32,245 nt of DNA, taken from positions 1 through 32,245 of the forward strand of contig JAHDEZ010000032.1 of NCBI GenBank assembly GCA_020628425.1, given 5' to 3'. Position 1 is the stretch's first letter. Each line of letters starts with the position of its first letter. This DNA comes from Hellea sp. Lineage in GTDB: Bacteria > Pseudomonadota > Alphaproteobacteria > Caulobacterales > Maricaulaceae. Below the pieces are notes generated by a model. The model ran no database searches. It saw only the letters and a list, made by a program, of their open reading frames with translations, and was not told where the DNA came from. Shown in pieces: positions 1 through 7,989 of this stretch. The position numbers were made by a program, and so were the translations under genes.

Positions 1-51
1 GAATCGAACCGGGGTACACGGATTTGCAATCCGCTGCGTCACCACTCCGCC
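1..51 (-). tRNA. tRNA-Cys (GCA), 3' end cut by window edge
   Basis: Read on the minus strand, the sequence starts GGCGGAGTGG at position 51 and continues through a D-arm to an anticodon arm with loop TTGCAAA. This gives anticodon GCA (plus-strand 25-27), so cysteine. The T-arm begins (GGTTCGATTC) but the window ends inside it, so the 3' acceptor strand is not visible. A well-spaced promoter lies just upstream at 72-100. Identity is clear from the anticodon loop and from close similarity to bacterial tRNA-Cys. Confidence 0.93.
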
Positions 52-71
52 ATGATGCCGTCCGAGCGCGC

Positions 72-100
72 GGTATATCCAAGAGATTGCCTTGTTGCAA
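72..100 (-). promoter_or_regulatory. Candidate sigma-70 promoter of tRNA-Cys
   Basis: On the minus strand a -35-like TTGCAA (100-95) and a -10-like TATACC (77-72) are separated by exactly 17 nt. They lie about 20 nt before the mature 5' end of the tRNA. Spacing and position fit a housekeeping promoter; the -10 box is a partial match. Confidence 0.5.
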
Positions 101-156
101 CTGCTGTTTGCGACGAAATGCTCATTTCAGAATAAGTTTTATTCGGTAATGGTTTA

Positions 157-186
157 TTGATTGACCGGGGCATATGGATCTATACG
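157..186 (+). promoter_or_regulatory. Candidate promoter of the pcm-like/tolC unit
   Basis: TTGATT (157-162) and TATACG (181-186) are separated by 18 nt, about 43 nt upstream of the start codon at 229. A short inverted repeat, GAATAA-GTT-TTATTC (130-144), lies further upstream. The match is modest and could be chance in this AT-rich spacer. The 52-228 gap holds no gene that I can see. Confidence 0.35.
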
Positions 187-228
187 GCGATTGCTGACGT
201 AAAAATGCCGAATCCTAAAGGATAAACT

Positions 229-882
229 ATGTTTGATTTTAAATCCGCGCGTGAACACATGGTTGAAAGCCAGATTAGAACCAGTGACGTGACTGATCTT
301 CGAGTCGTTAAAGCTTTTCGTACTGTAAAGCGTGAGATGTTTGTGCCGAAATCCTCAAAAGCTCTGGCCTATGCGGATGTCAACATAGAGCTGGAAGACA
401 ACCGGGTTGTCATGAAGCCCCGGGATATTTCTAAACTCATTCAGGCAGCCGACATAAAGCAAACAGATATCGTCCTGGATGTTGCCTGTGGTCGCGGATA
501 CTCAACGGCTATATTATCTATGCTGGCAGATACTGTCATTGCCCTGGAAGATACGGAAGAACGTGTCGAGAAGGCGACAGCGAACCTGGCAGAAGCTGGG
601 GCTGACAATGCCGTGGTTGTAAAGGGGGATTTGAAATCAGGCGCGCGCGAGCACGGACCATTCGATGTCATTTTTATCAATGGCGCTGTTGGTGAAGTGC
701 CGCAAGTCTGGCTAGATCAACTCGCCAATAATGGAAGGCTTGTTGCTATCGTTCAAAAGGGTCATATCGGGCACGCCAGTATTTTCACAAAAAGCGGTGA
801 TACCGTTGGAGACCGTGTCGAATTTGATGCCAGCGCGCCTGTTTTGCCAGATACGCAAGTCGAAAAAGCGTTTGCGTTCTAA
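229..882 (+). CDS. PCMT-family methyltransferase (protein-L-isoaspartate O-methyltransferase-like)
   Basis: 217 residues, the usual size for this family. Proteins of this type transfer a methyl group from S-adenosylmethionine to L-isoaspartyl residues of damaged proteins. The SAM-binding motif I is clear (LDVACGRGY, residues 83-91). The N-terminal start (MFDFKSAREHMVESQIRTS) is typical of alphaproteobacterial members encoded next to tolC. The QTIS-type substrate motif of classical Pcm enzymes is replaced by VVMKPRDISKL (60-70), so true repair activity is uncertain; it may be a paralogue with another target. An AAAGGA ribosome site precedes the ATG. The tolC-like gene follows 7 nt downstream, which suggests co-transcription. 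Confidence 0.85.
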   Translation: MFDFKSAREHMVESQIRTSDVTDLRVVKAFRTVKREMFVPKSSKALAYADVNIELEDNRVVMKPRDISKLIQAADIKQTDIVLDVACGRGYSTAILSMLADTVIALEDTEERVEKATANLAEAGADNAVVVKGDLKSGAREHGPFDVIFINGAVGEVPQVWLDQLANNGRLVAIVQKGHIGHASIFTKSGDTVGDRVEFDASAPVLPDTQVEKAFAF

Positions 883-889
883 GACTTGA

Positions 890-2335
890 ATGCCCGGACA
901 ACCTCAAAAATCAAGGGTGCTCTCTTTTCGACAAGGTTTGTTTTCGGGACTGGCCGGATTTATTCTAACCTTAAGCTTTCCGGCCATTGGCGCATCAGAA
1001 ACTCTCGAAGAAGCTTTAATTTCTGCCTATCAAAACCATGCGGGATTACAGGCGGAGCGGGCAAGGCTCCGAGAGTTGGATGAGACATATGTTCAGGCCC
1101 GAGCTCAAGGGCGGATGACATCCTCTATCGGAGGAACGGCTTCAATTAATGCAAGCCGGACGCCCGCGCTTGATATACCATTGCCCGGTTTCGATAGTTT
1201 TATTGACAGCGGGACAACTTTTTCAACACCGATTGCAGCGGAAGCTCGCTTTATCCAACCCATTTATCAAGGTGGTCGTGTATCAGCCCTTAAAAGTCAG
1301 GCTATGGCGGGGATTTATGCGGCACGGGAGGGATTACGGGCTCAAGAGACACAAATTTTGACGGATGTGGCTACAACTTACATCGATATTCTACGTGATG
1401 AAGAAGCTGCCCGTATCCGGCGTAGCAATGTTCAGGTTTTGTTGCGTCAAAAGGAGGCTGCTGATAGCCGTTTTGAAGTCGGTGCTGGCACACGGACAGA
1501 TATGGCGCAAGCTGACGCCAGACTCGCAGGGGCTAAAGTTGGACTGGCTCAGGCCGAAGCAGAACTGCAAGTGTCTAGGGCCAATTTTAAACGATTAACC
1601 GGACACATGCCCGAAGCATTAACGTCGCCGCCGAGTTTCCAGCTCCCGGCCTCTGAAAAGGAAGCTATCGAGCTGGCTTTGGCAAATAATCCACAGATTT
1701 TGGCTGCGCTTTACAGCGAAGAGGCTGGCGAGGCTGGAATTAAGGCGGCGAAGGCGGCTTACAAACCGACAATTGCGCTGACGGGCAGTCTACAAGCCAT
1801 TCGCGGTCAGGCCGGTTTCCCGGACCGGGCAGAAACGGCAATGGTTGGCGCGCAAATCTCAGTGCCATTGACGACAGGTGGTATGAACAGGTCGCGGATC
1901 AGAGCTGCCGAGAGCGCTAGAACACGGCTCATGTTTGAAACCCGGGACACTCAAGCCGCCATTGAAGCCGCCATTATGCAAAGTTGGGCAGGATTACAGG
2001 CGGCAAAATCGGCGCTGGATGCGTCGGAAGTCCAAGTCGCTGCCGCTAAACTGGCATTTGAAGGGGTTGAACTGGAACGTGAAGTCGGGCGTAGAACGGC
2101 CCTGGATGTATTGAATGCCGAACAGGAGCTGCTCGAAGCTCAATTAACGGTTCTGAATAGTCGCAGTGAAGTGGCAAAAGCCGGTTATCGTTTGTTGGCA
2201 ATAACAGGGGGCTTTGACGCTTATAGTCTTTCTTTGCCGACTGAATATTATCAGCCCGAGGATAATTTTGATGATGTCAGCACGGATGACTATTTAGGCA
2301 TTGTCGAAGAAATTCTTCCAGACAACTGGCGATAA
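890..2335 (+). CDS. tolC: TolC-family outer-membrane efflux/secretion channel
   Basis: 481 residues. TolC trimers form the outer-membrane duct for type I secretion and RND/MFS efflux. The N-terminus has a signal peptide: basic start, hydrophobic stretch at about residues 17-33, likely cleavage near residues 34-35 before SETLEEALISAYQNH. Two repeats of long helical hairpins follow, with the usual family phrases GGRVSALKSQA, GAGTRTDMAQADARLAGA and GRRTALDVLNAEQELLEAQ. The C-terminal tail is acidic. The start lies 7 nt after the methyltransferase stop with no strong ribosome site, so translational coupling is likely. The inner-membrane and periplasmic partners are not in this window. Confidence 0.93.
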   Translation: MPGQPQKSRVLSFRQGLFSGLAGFILTLSFPAIGASETLEEALISAYQNHAGLQAERARLRELDETYVQARAQGRMTSSIGGTASINASRTPALDIPLPGFDSFIDSGTTFSTPIAAEARFIQPIYQGGRVSALKSQAMAGIYAAREGLRAQETQILTDVATTYIDILRDEEAARIRRSNVQVLLRQKEAADSRFEVGAGTRTDMAQADARLAGAKVGLAQAEAELQVSRANFKRLTGHMPEALTSPPSFQLPASEKEAIELALANNPQILAALYSEEAGEAGIKAAKAAYKPTIALTGSLQAIRGQAGFPDRAETAMVGAQISVPLTTGGMNRSRIRAAESARTRLMFETRDTQAAIEAAIMQSWAGLQAAKSALDASEVQVAAAKLAFEGVELEREVGRRTALDVLNAEQELLEAQLTVLNSRSEVAKAGYRLLAITGGFDAYSLSLPTEYYQPEDNFDDVSTDDYLGIVEEILPDNWR

Positions 2336-2436
2336 TAAACAATTTTCAGAAAAACAGACTCGCCTGACAATTGAATTTATACTCGTCTAGACAATCGACA
2401 CGGCTTGTCATAATCTAAAGATTCTATAAGGGGGAC

Positions 2437-2453
2437 TAAGCGACTATCGCTTA
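2437..2453 (+). promoter_or_regulatory. Perfect small hairpin just before the popZ ribosome site
   Basis: TAAGCGA (2437-2443), loop CTA, TCGCTTA (2447-2453): a 7-bp perfect stem with a 3-nt loop. It abuts the purine-rich AAGAGGAAG ribosome site (2453-2461) of the next gene. It could modulate initiation or mRNA stability; no function is demonstrable from sequence. Confidence 0.4.
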
Positions 2454-2465
2454 AGAGGAAGATCT

Positions 2466-4112
2466 ATGACGGATAACACGTCTGACACGCCAAATGGGAT
2501 AGATACAAGCTTGGGTGAGCCAAGTATGGAGGACATCCTTGCGTCCATCCGACGTATCATCGCTGAGGATGATGACACTGATCAGGGCCATTTGGATATC
2601 AAAGCTGAAGAGTTGGATGCTCCAATATCCTCGACCGTTCCAAAAGACGCTGCTATAGCTGCTGCTATTGATGTCGAAAGTGCCGATGCTGATGATATAT
2701 TGATTCTCGACGACCTGGTTCAAGAGGCAGAATCTTTCGATGCCGGCGCAAATATTGAAGACCTTGAGATACCTGAACTGGAAACAGAAGACTTCAATCC
2801 TGTATCCTCTGTTATGTCTGACCTGGAAGTTAAGCTAGCGGAAGACAGAGAAGACAGTTCAAAGCCTGAAGTTTTCGATCTCGGAGAAATATTTGAAACC
2901 GAAGATCGGGCAAGAAATGAAAGGGCCTCTGTCAGCGCAAATGATGATGAAGATCCTCTTTTGGATGTGTTGGATTTTGAGTCAGGTCGAAAAGAAATAC
3001 TTTCCGCCATTACGGAGGATATGACTGCGGAGATCGAGAAGAAAAGAGCCAATGAGCCAGAAGAAGAATTCGTGACCCTGGGCGTGATTGACGACTCTGA
3101 TACAACCGATGAGCTGTCAGCAGGGCTGGATTCTGAAGAATCTGATTTGGATATTGTTAAATCACTTATGGCTGATTTGACCGACACGTCCTTTCTCGAA
3201 GACGAGGAGCTTGAAGAAAATATCGCGTCTGATGCCGATAACGATGAAATGCTCTCGGACATTATCGACGAAGTCGAAGCGGATGACGTGGACGTCTCTG
3301 TTCTTGATGAAATCGAAGGACTCATGGATGCTTCTGAAGATATGACTAAACCTCTGAATGCGGTTGAGAATGAGGTTGAGGATGAAGATGCCATTCTGTC
3401 GGACATTTTAGAGCTGACTATCGAAGACGAGGAAGCGGCGGGATTAGAAGGTCTAGATTTGTTGGTCGAAGACGCGGATCTGCAGGAAGAGAGCGTCGAG
3501 ACGGAGGATGCTACCAGCCGTTTGCTTCAGATTGCAGCGGCAGCCGAGGCGGATGCGGAAAATGCCATATCCGGAACTGAGTCGAATGAAACTTCCGAGC
3601 AGCCACAGGTGGCGATGGACGGCGACATTTCACCACCCGTCTTGGAAGACAATTTTATCGAAGAATTTATGGAGCCGGAAGGTCCTTCGACTGAAGAATT
3701 GCTAAGCGAATTAGATTTAGCACTTGCAGAAGTGACGCAAGCCGATAATCAAGAAGAGAATATTGTACCAGAACTCGTTGTCGACATGGAACAGGAGCCG
3801 GAGTCGGCTCTCGATGAGGCGATGACCGAAGATTTATTTGTTGAGCCAGAGGAGACGGAAGACATGGCCAGAACTGCCCGCAAAGATGGGATTATCAATG
3901 AAGTTACCGAAGAAGCCACGTCTGATGCATTTGCGTCGCTGAGTAAGGCCGTAGAAGAAAAGGCCGTTTATACTGAATCAGGTCCGCGTGTTGGCGATAT
4001 AGTTCAGGACGCGTTGCGCCCTATGCTCAAAGAGTGGCTCGACGAGAACCTCAAAGGTATCGTGGAACGCGCTGTGGCAAAAGAGGTGAAGCGAATTTCA
4101 TCAGGAAAATAA
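2466..4112 (+). CDS. popZ: PopZ-like polar organising protein with a very long acidic linker
   Basis: 548 residues. PopZ (DUF2497) self-assembles into a cell-pole condensate that anchors the ParB-bound chromosome origin and recruits cell-cycle regulators. Both conserved ends are present: the N-terminal client-binding helix (MEDILASIRRIIAEDDD, residues 21-37) and the C-terminal oligomerisation region (VGDIVQDALRPMLKEWLDEN with the following basic helices, in the last 50 residues). Between them lie about 460 residues rich in Asp and Glu, poor in aromatics and probably disordered. Caulobacter PopZ is only 177 residues. Short acidic-hydrophobic phrases recur, such as MLSDIIDE (262-269) and ILSDILEL (310-317). 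Position beside valS is conserved in alphaproteobacteria. Only the two ends support the family call; the middle is unique sequence. Confidence 0.85.
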   Translation: MTDNTSDTPNGIDTSLGEPSMEDILASIRRIIAEDDDTDQGHLDIKAEELDAPISSTVPKDAAIAAAIDVESADADDILILDDLVQEAESFDAGANIEDLEIPELETEDFNPVSSVMSDLEVKLAEDREDSSKPEVFDLGEIFETEDRARNERASVSANDDEDPLLDVLDFESGRKEILSAITEDMTAEIEKKRANEPEEEFVTLGVIDDSDTTDELSAGLDSEESDLDIVKSLMADLTDTSFLEDEELEENIASDADNDEMLSDIIDEVEADDVDVSVLDEIEGLMDASEDMTKPLNAVENEVEDEDAILSDILELTIEDEEAAGLEGLDLLVEDADLQEESVETEDATSRLLQIAAAAEADAENAISGTESNETSEQPQVAMDGDISPPVLEDNFIEEFMEPEGPSTEELLSELDLALAEVTQADNQEENIVPELVVDMEQEPESALDEAMTEDLFVEPEETEDMARTARKDGIINEVTEEATSDAFASLSKAVEEKAVYTESGPRVGDIVQDALRPMLKEWLDENLKGIVERAVAKEVKRISSGK

Positions 4113-4122
4113 GGTTTCATCC

Positions 4123-4148
4123 CCGCCTTGTTTTCACGAGCAGGGCGG
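4123..4148 (+). promoter_or_regulatory. First hairpin of the popZ-valS leader
   Basis: CCGCCTTG (4123-4130) pairs with CAGGGCGG (4141-4148), 8 bp with one T-G wobble and a 10-nt loop. No T-run follows. Its right arm can instead pair with the left arm of the next hairpin, so the two structures compete. Confidence 0.5.
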
Positions 4149-4167
4149 TTTAAAGGACAACAAATAC

Positions 4168-4195
4168 CCCGCCCTCATGAGGGGGCGGGATTTTT
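4168..4195 (+). terminator. Strong rho-independent terminator-like hairpin 13 nt before valS
   Basis: CCCGCCCTC (4168-4176) pairs with GGGGGCGGG (4181-4189), 9 bp with one T-G pair and an ATGA loop, followed by TTTTT at 4191-4195. It could simply end the popZ transcript. However, only 13 nt separate it from the valS ATG, too few for a promoter, so valS transcripts probably cross it. That makes an attenuator plausible. Confidence 0.8.
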
Positions 4196-4208
4196 ATTGA
4201 GATAATGC

Positions 4209-7058
4209 ATGTTGGATAAGAGTTTCAATCCGTCCGAGGCGGAAGGTAGAATATACAAAAAATGGGAAGACAGCGGGGCCTTCAAGCCGCGTATGGACAC
4301 GTCCCGTGAGGCTTATTCCATCGTTATCCCGCCGCCCAATGTGACCGGCTCACTGCATATGGGCCATGCGGTGAATAATACCATTCAAGATATCCTGATC
4401 CGGTTTGAGCGCATGCGTGGCAAGGACGTACTCTGGCAGCCTGGCATGGACCATGCAGGTATCGCCACGCAAATGGTTGTGGAACGCAAACTTGCGGCTG
4501 AGGGCAATGCCGGCCGTTCCGAGCTGGGACGCGAAAAGTTCGTTGAAAAAGTCTGGGAGTGGAAAGAGGAGTCCGGCGGTAATATCCTCAATCAGCTCAA
4601 GCGCCTGGGCTCATCTTGCGACTGGTCGCGAGAGCGCTTTACGCTTGACGATGGTTTGTCCGAAGCTGTCACCAAAGTCTTTGTAGAGCTTTACAATAAA
4701 GGTCTGATTTACCGGGATAAGCGCCTGGTCAATTGGGACCCGCATTTTCAGACAGCTGTGTCCAATCTCGAAGTGGAAAACAAAGAGGTCGACGGGCAAT
4801 TTTGGCACTTTAAATATCCACTCGATGGCGGCGAAACTTACGAATATATTGAAAAAGACGAAGACGGAAACGTCACCCTGCGCGAGACGCGAGATTATAT
4901 TTCTATTGCGACGACCCGCCCTGAGACCATGCTGGGTGATGGGGCAGTGGCGGTACATCCATCGGATGAGCGCTACGCACCAATAGTCGGCAAAATGGTG
5001 CGTCTACCTCTGGCTGATCGTCTGATCCCGATCATCACTGATATGTATCCGGACCCGGATTTCGGCTCCGGTGCCGTCAAGATTACGGGCGCCCACGACT
5101 TTAATGACTATGACGTGGCCAAGCGCAATGACATTCCCATGTATCCGCTCATGGATGAGCAGGCGCGCATGATCCAGACGCCGGACAAAGACGGCCAAAA
5201 TGTCATGCCCGATAAATATGTGGGCATGGACCGGTTTGAGGCGCGGAAGGCTGTTGTGGCTGATATTGATGCTTTAGGTTTGATGATTCAGGTCGAAGAC
5301 AAGAAAATCATGCAGCCCTTCGGCGACCGCTCCAAAGTCGTCATCGAACCTATGCTGGCTGATCAATGGTTTGTCGACGCGGAAACCCTCGCTAAAGAAG
5401 CCATTGCTGCCGTTGAGAGGGGACATGCTGGAGATGACAGTTCAGCCAAAGGCGCAACCAAATTCTTCCCGACCAACTGGAAGAACACTTACGACGTTTG
5501 GATGAAAGACATCCAGCCTTGGTGTATCTCACGCCAACTTTGGTGGGGGCATCGTATTCCGGCATGGTTTGATAAGGACGGAAATATTTTTGTCGGTGTC
5601 GATAAAGCTGACGCTCAAGCAAAAGCGGGTAAGGGCATTGAACTCACGCAAGACGAAGACGTCCTTGACACCTGGTTTTCATCCGCCCTTTGGCCGTTCT
5701 CCACATTAGGATGGCCTAATCAAACCCCTGAATTAGAACGGTTTTATCCGACTTCTGTTTTGGTCACGGCTTTTGATATTATCTTCTTCTGGGTCGCCCG
5801 TATGATGATGGCGGGGTTAGAGTTTATGGACGAAGTTCCGTTCAAGGACGTTTATATTCACGCCATCGTTCGCGACGAAGACGGTTCTAAAATGTCGAAA
5901 TCCGAAGGCAATGTGATTGACCCGGTCGACCTGATTGACGGCATAGATATTGACTCGCTGGTCAAGAAACGGACCACCGGATTACGCCAGCCAGAAAAGG
6001 CCCCCAAGGTCGACAAAGCTACACGCAAACGCTATCCCGACGGCTTCGAAGCTTACGGTGCTGATGCGCTCAGATTTACATTGGCAGCTCAGGCGGCAGC
6101 AGGCCGGGATATCCGCCTGTCAGTCGAGCGCGTGGCGGGTTACCGGAATTTTGGCACCAAGCTCTGGAATGCAGCCAAATTCGCGCAAATGCGTGAATGT
6201 CACCCGGTCACGAGTTTCGATCCGGCCTCTTGCGGGCTCGCGCTGAATCAATGGGCGATCTCCGAATTGATTGAGACCCAGAAACAAGTCACTTCGGCCA
6301 TCGAAGGCTACCGTTTCAATGATGCCGCCGAAGCCGCTTATAAATATGCCTGGGGCACGTTTTGCGACTGGTATATCGAGCTGGCGAAACCGGTTTTGAC
6401 CGGAGATGACGGTCCGGCCAAAGACGAAACCCGCGCGTCTATCGCTTTTGTCCTCGATAATATCATCAAGCTTTTGCATCCCTTTATGCCGTTTATCACC
6501 GAAGAACTTTGGCAAAACCTAGGTGAACGGGATGAAATGTTGATACTCGCTGAGTGGCCGAACTTGTCTGAAGATTTGATAAAATCAGACTCTGCTGACG
6601 AGATTAATTGGCTGATCCGTTCCGTCTCCGCCATCCGTTCTGTGCGGTCTGAAATGAATATTCCACCGTCCAAAAAGGGTGAGATGATCGTTATGGGAGC
6701 GTCTGGTCAGACATTATCGCGTATTGAGAAATATGCCGGCAATTTTGATGTTATGGCCCGGGTCGATAAATGGTCCGCAGGCGACACAGCCCCCAAGGGC
6801 GCGCTTCAATGTGTTGTAGACGAAGCCACAATTGCCTTGCCTTTAACCGGTCTGATTGACCTCTCCGCCGAAAAAGCACGCCTCGCCAAGGAAATGGAAA
6901 AAATTCAAGGGGAGATCGAGAAAATCCAAAAGAAACTGGGTAATCCAAACTTTGTGGAGCGTGCCCCGGAAGCCGTTGTTCAAGAGCAAAAAGACCGGCT
7001 TGCAGGATTTGAAGGTGAGTTGTCCAAGTTAAAGGTGGCGGCGGAAAATCTGGAATAG
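4209..7058 (+). CDS. valS: Valine--tRNA ligase
   Basis: 949 residues, a normal ValRS length. It charges tRNA-Val with valine in the cytoplasm and edits mischarged threonine. Class I signatures are present: HMGH at residues 50-53 (after PPPNVTGSL) and KMSKS at 561-565. The editing (CP1) domain lies between them, including the TTRPETMLGD phrase. The anticodon-binding domain follows, and the C-terminal coiled-coil arm (about 875-949, LSAEKARLAKEMEKIQGEIE) is complete. Only a weak GAG-type ribosome site is seen before the ATG. Its leader holds competing hairpins. Confidence 0.98.
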   Translation: MLDKSFNPSEAEGRIYKKWEDSGAFKPRMDTSREAYSIVIPPPNVTGSLHMGHAVNNTIQDILIRFERMRGKDVLWQPGMDHAGIATQMVVERKLAAEGNAGRSELGREKFVEKVWEWKEESGGNILNQLKRLGSSCDWSRERFTLDDGLSEAVTKVFVELYNKGLIYRDKRLVNWDPHFQTAVSNLEVENKEVDGQFWHFKYPLDGGETYEYIEKDEDGNVTLRETRDYISIATTRPETMLGDGAVAVHPSDERYAPIVGKMVRLPLADRLIPIITDMYPDPDFGSGAVKITGAHDFNDYDVAKRNDIPMYPLMDEQARMIQTPDKDGQNVMPDKYVGMDRFEARKAVVADIDALGLMIQVEDKKIMQPFGDRSKVVIEPMLADQWFVDAETLAKEAIAAVERGHAGDDSSAKGATKFFPTNWKNTYDVWMKDIQPWCISRQLWWGHRIPAWFDKDGNIFVGVDKADAQAKAGKGIELTQDEDVLDTWFSSALWPFSTLGWPNQTPELERFYPTSVLVTAFDIIFFWVARMMMAGLEFMDEVPFKDVYIHAIVRDEDGSKMSKSEGNVIDPVDLIDGIDIDSLVKKRTTGLRQPEKAPKVDKATRKRYPDGFEAYGADALRFTLAAQAAAGRDIRLSVERVAGYRNFGTKLWNAAKFAQMRECHPVTSFDPASCGLALNQWAISELIETQKQVTSAIEGYRFNDAAEAAYKYAWGTFCDWYIELAKPVLTGDDGPAKDETRASIAFVLDNIIKLLHPFMPFITEELWQNLGERDEMLILAEWPNLSEDLIKSDSADEINWLIRSVSAIRSVRSEMNIPPSKKGEMIVMGASGQTLSRIEKYAGNFDVMARVDKWSAGDTAPKGALQCVVDEATIALPLTGLIDLSAEKARLAKEMEKIQGEIEKIQKKLGNPNFVERAPEAVVQEQKDRLAGFEGELSKLKVAAENLE

Positions 7059-7092
7059 GGTAATTTTAACCTAACTTGTCTATTATGCGCCT

Positions 7093-7989
7093 ATGAATTT
7101 GGCGCTTAATCAAAACCGATATGACAATCTGCATGCCTTGCGGCGTGAGGTCTACGCGACCATTGGTTGGGACTATCGGGCGCCCAGCTTGCCGCCAGAT
7201 GCGCTCTTACCCATGCAGGCCTGGCGGATGATCAGTAGTCAGACGGGTCTTTTTAAATGCCATGGCGCTTTGAAAGGCACTGGATATAACGGACAGACCT
7301 TCTCAATTATTGATGTAACCGCACAGGCACGGCCAAAAATTCATGAAAATCAATTCGATATTACTGGCCCCGGCTTTCAGGGGGTTATGATATCGCTGCC
7401 GCATTATACGTCATTTATGGGGCGTACCATCATAGCCAAAGACAAAGGCGCATTTAACCCGTCGACAGTTGATTTGATGAAGCGTGTCGGATTTGCTTCG
7501 AGCGAATTTGAACGTATCTTTGAGGTTTACAGCGATGATCAGGTTGAGGCACGAGACCTTATCACGCCGGATTTTATGGAACGGCTAAACAAGTTTAGCA
7601 ACGAAGTGCTGGGTCATAATTTACAATGCGCTTTTTTGGCAGGGCAGTTTCATATTGCTCTCGATATCGATGATACGTTTCAATTTGCCCACGACTATGC
7701 CCCGGTTAATTTTGAGCGGACACGCAAAACTATAATTGCTGAAGTCGGAACCGTTTGTATCCTCCTTGAAAAGCTTCAGACCTTGCAATCTCGTATCGGT
7801 CAGGGGGGCGAACACGGCGCGGATAAAGCCAGGAAGGCTTTCTATTTGGGTAAACTGGAGCAGTTGGCCGACAAAGTCCGTGCTCTTAAGCCGGATGGAC
7901 ACTGGACCCGTAACATGCCCGAAGGCATGGAGGATTCCCATTATTTGTTTTGCGATAGTCTCAAAGGCCTTTTATACCCGCGCATGTAA
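7093..7989 (+). CDS. DUF3137-like protein, soluble paralogue
   Basis: 298 residues, function unknown. The core aligns by eye with the next gene product: MGRTIIAKDKGAF, MKRVGFASSEFERIFEVY and QVEARDLITPDFMERL (about 150-165) match that neighbour closely. These are the hallmark phrases of DUF3137 proteins. Unlike the neighbour, it has no transmembrane segments at its N-terminus and carries an extra C-terminal helical region of about 70 residues (KARKAFYLGKLEQLADKVRAL). It therefore looks like a cytosolic duplicate. No clear ribosome site precedes the ATG. Its stop overlaps the next start by 1 nt (TAATG), so the pair is translationally coupled. Confidence 0.75.
   Translation: MNLALNQNRYDNLHALRREVYATIGWDYRAPSLPPDALLPMQAWRMISSQTGLFKCHGALKGTGYNGQTFSIIDVTAQARPKIHENQFDITGPGFQGVMISLPHYTSFMGRTIIAKDKGAFNPSTVDLMKRVGFASSEFERIFEVYSDDQVEARDLITPDFMERLNKFSNEVLGHNLQCAFLAGQFHIALDIDDTFQFAHDYAPVNFERTRKTIIAEVGTVCILLEKLQTLQSRIGQGGEHGADKARKAFYLGKLEQLADKVRALKPDGHWTRNMPEGMEDSHYLFCDSLKGLLYPRM

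Noticed and set aside
2720..3406. Long serine-rich open frame antisense to the PopZ-like gene
   Set aside because: Asp and Glu codons (GAN) read backwards give NTC codons, rich in Ser; the acidic linker produces this frame automatically. No ribosome site or family motif.
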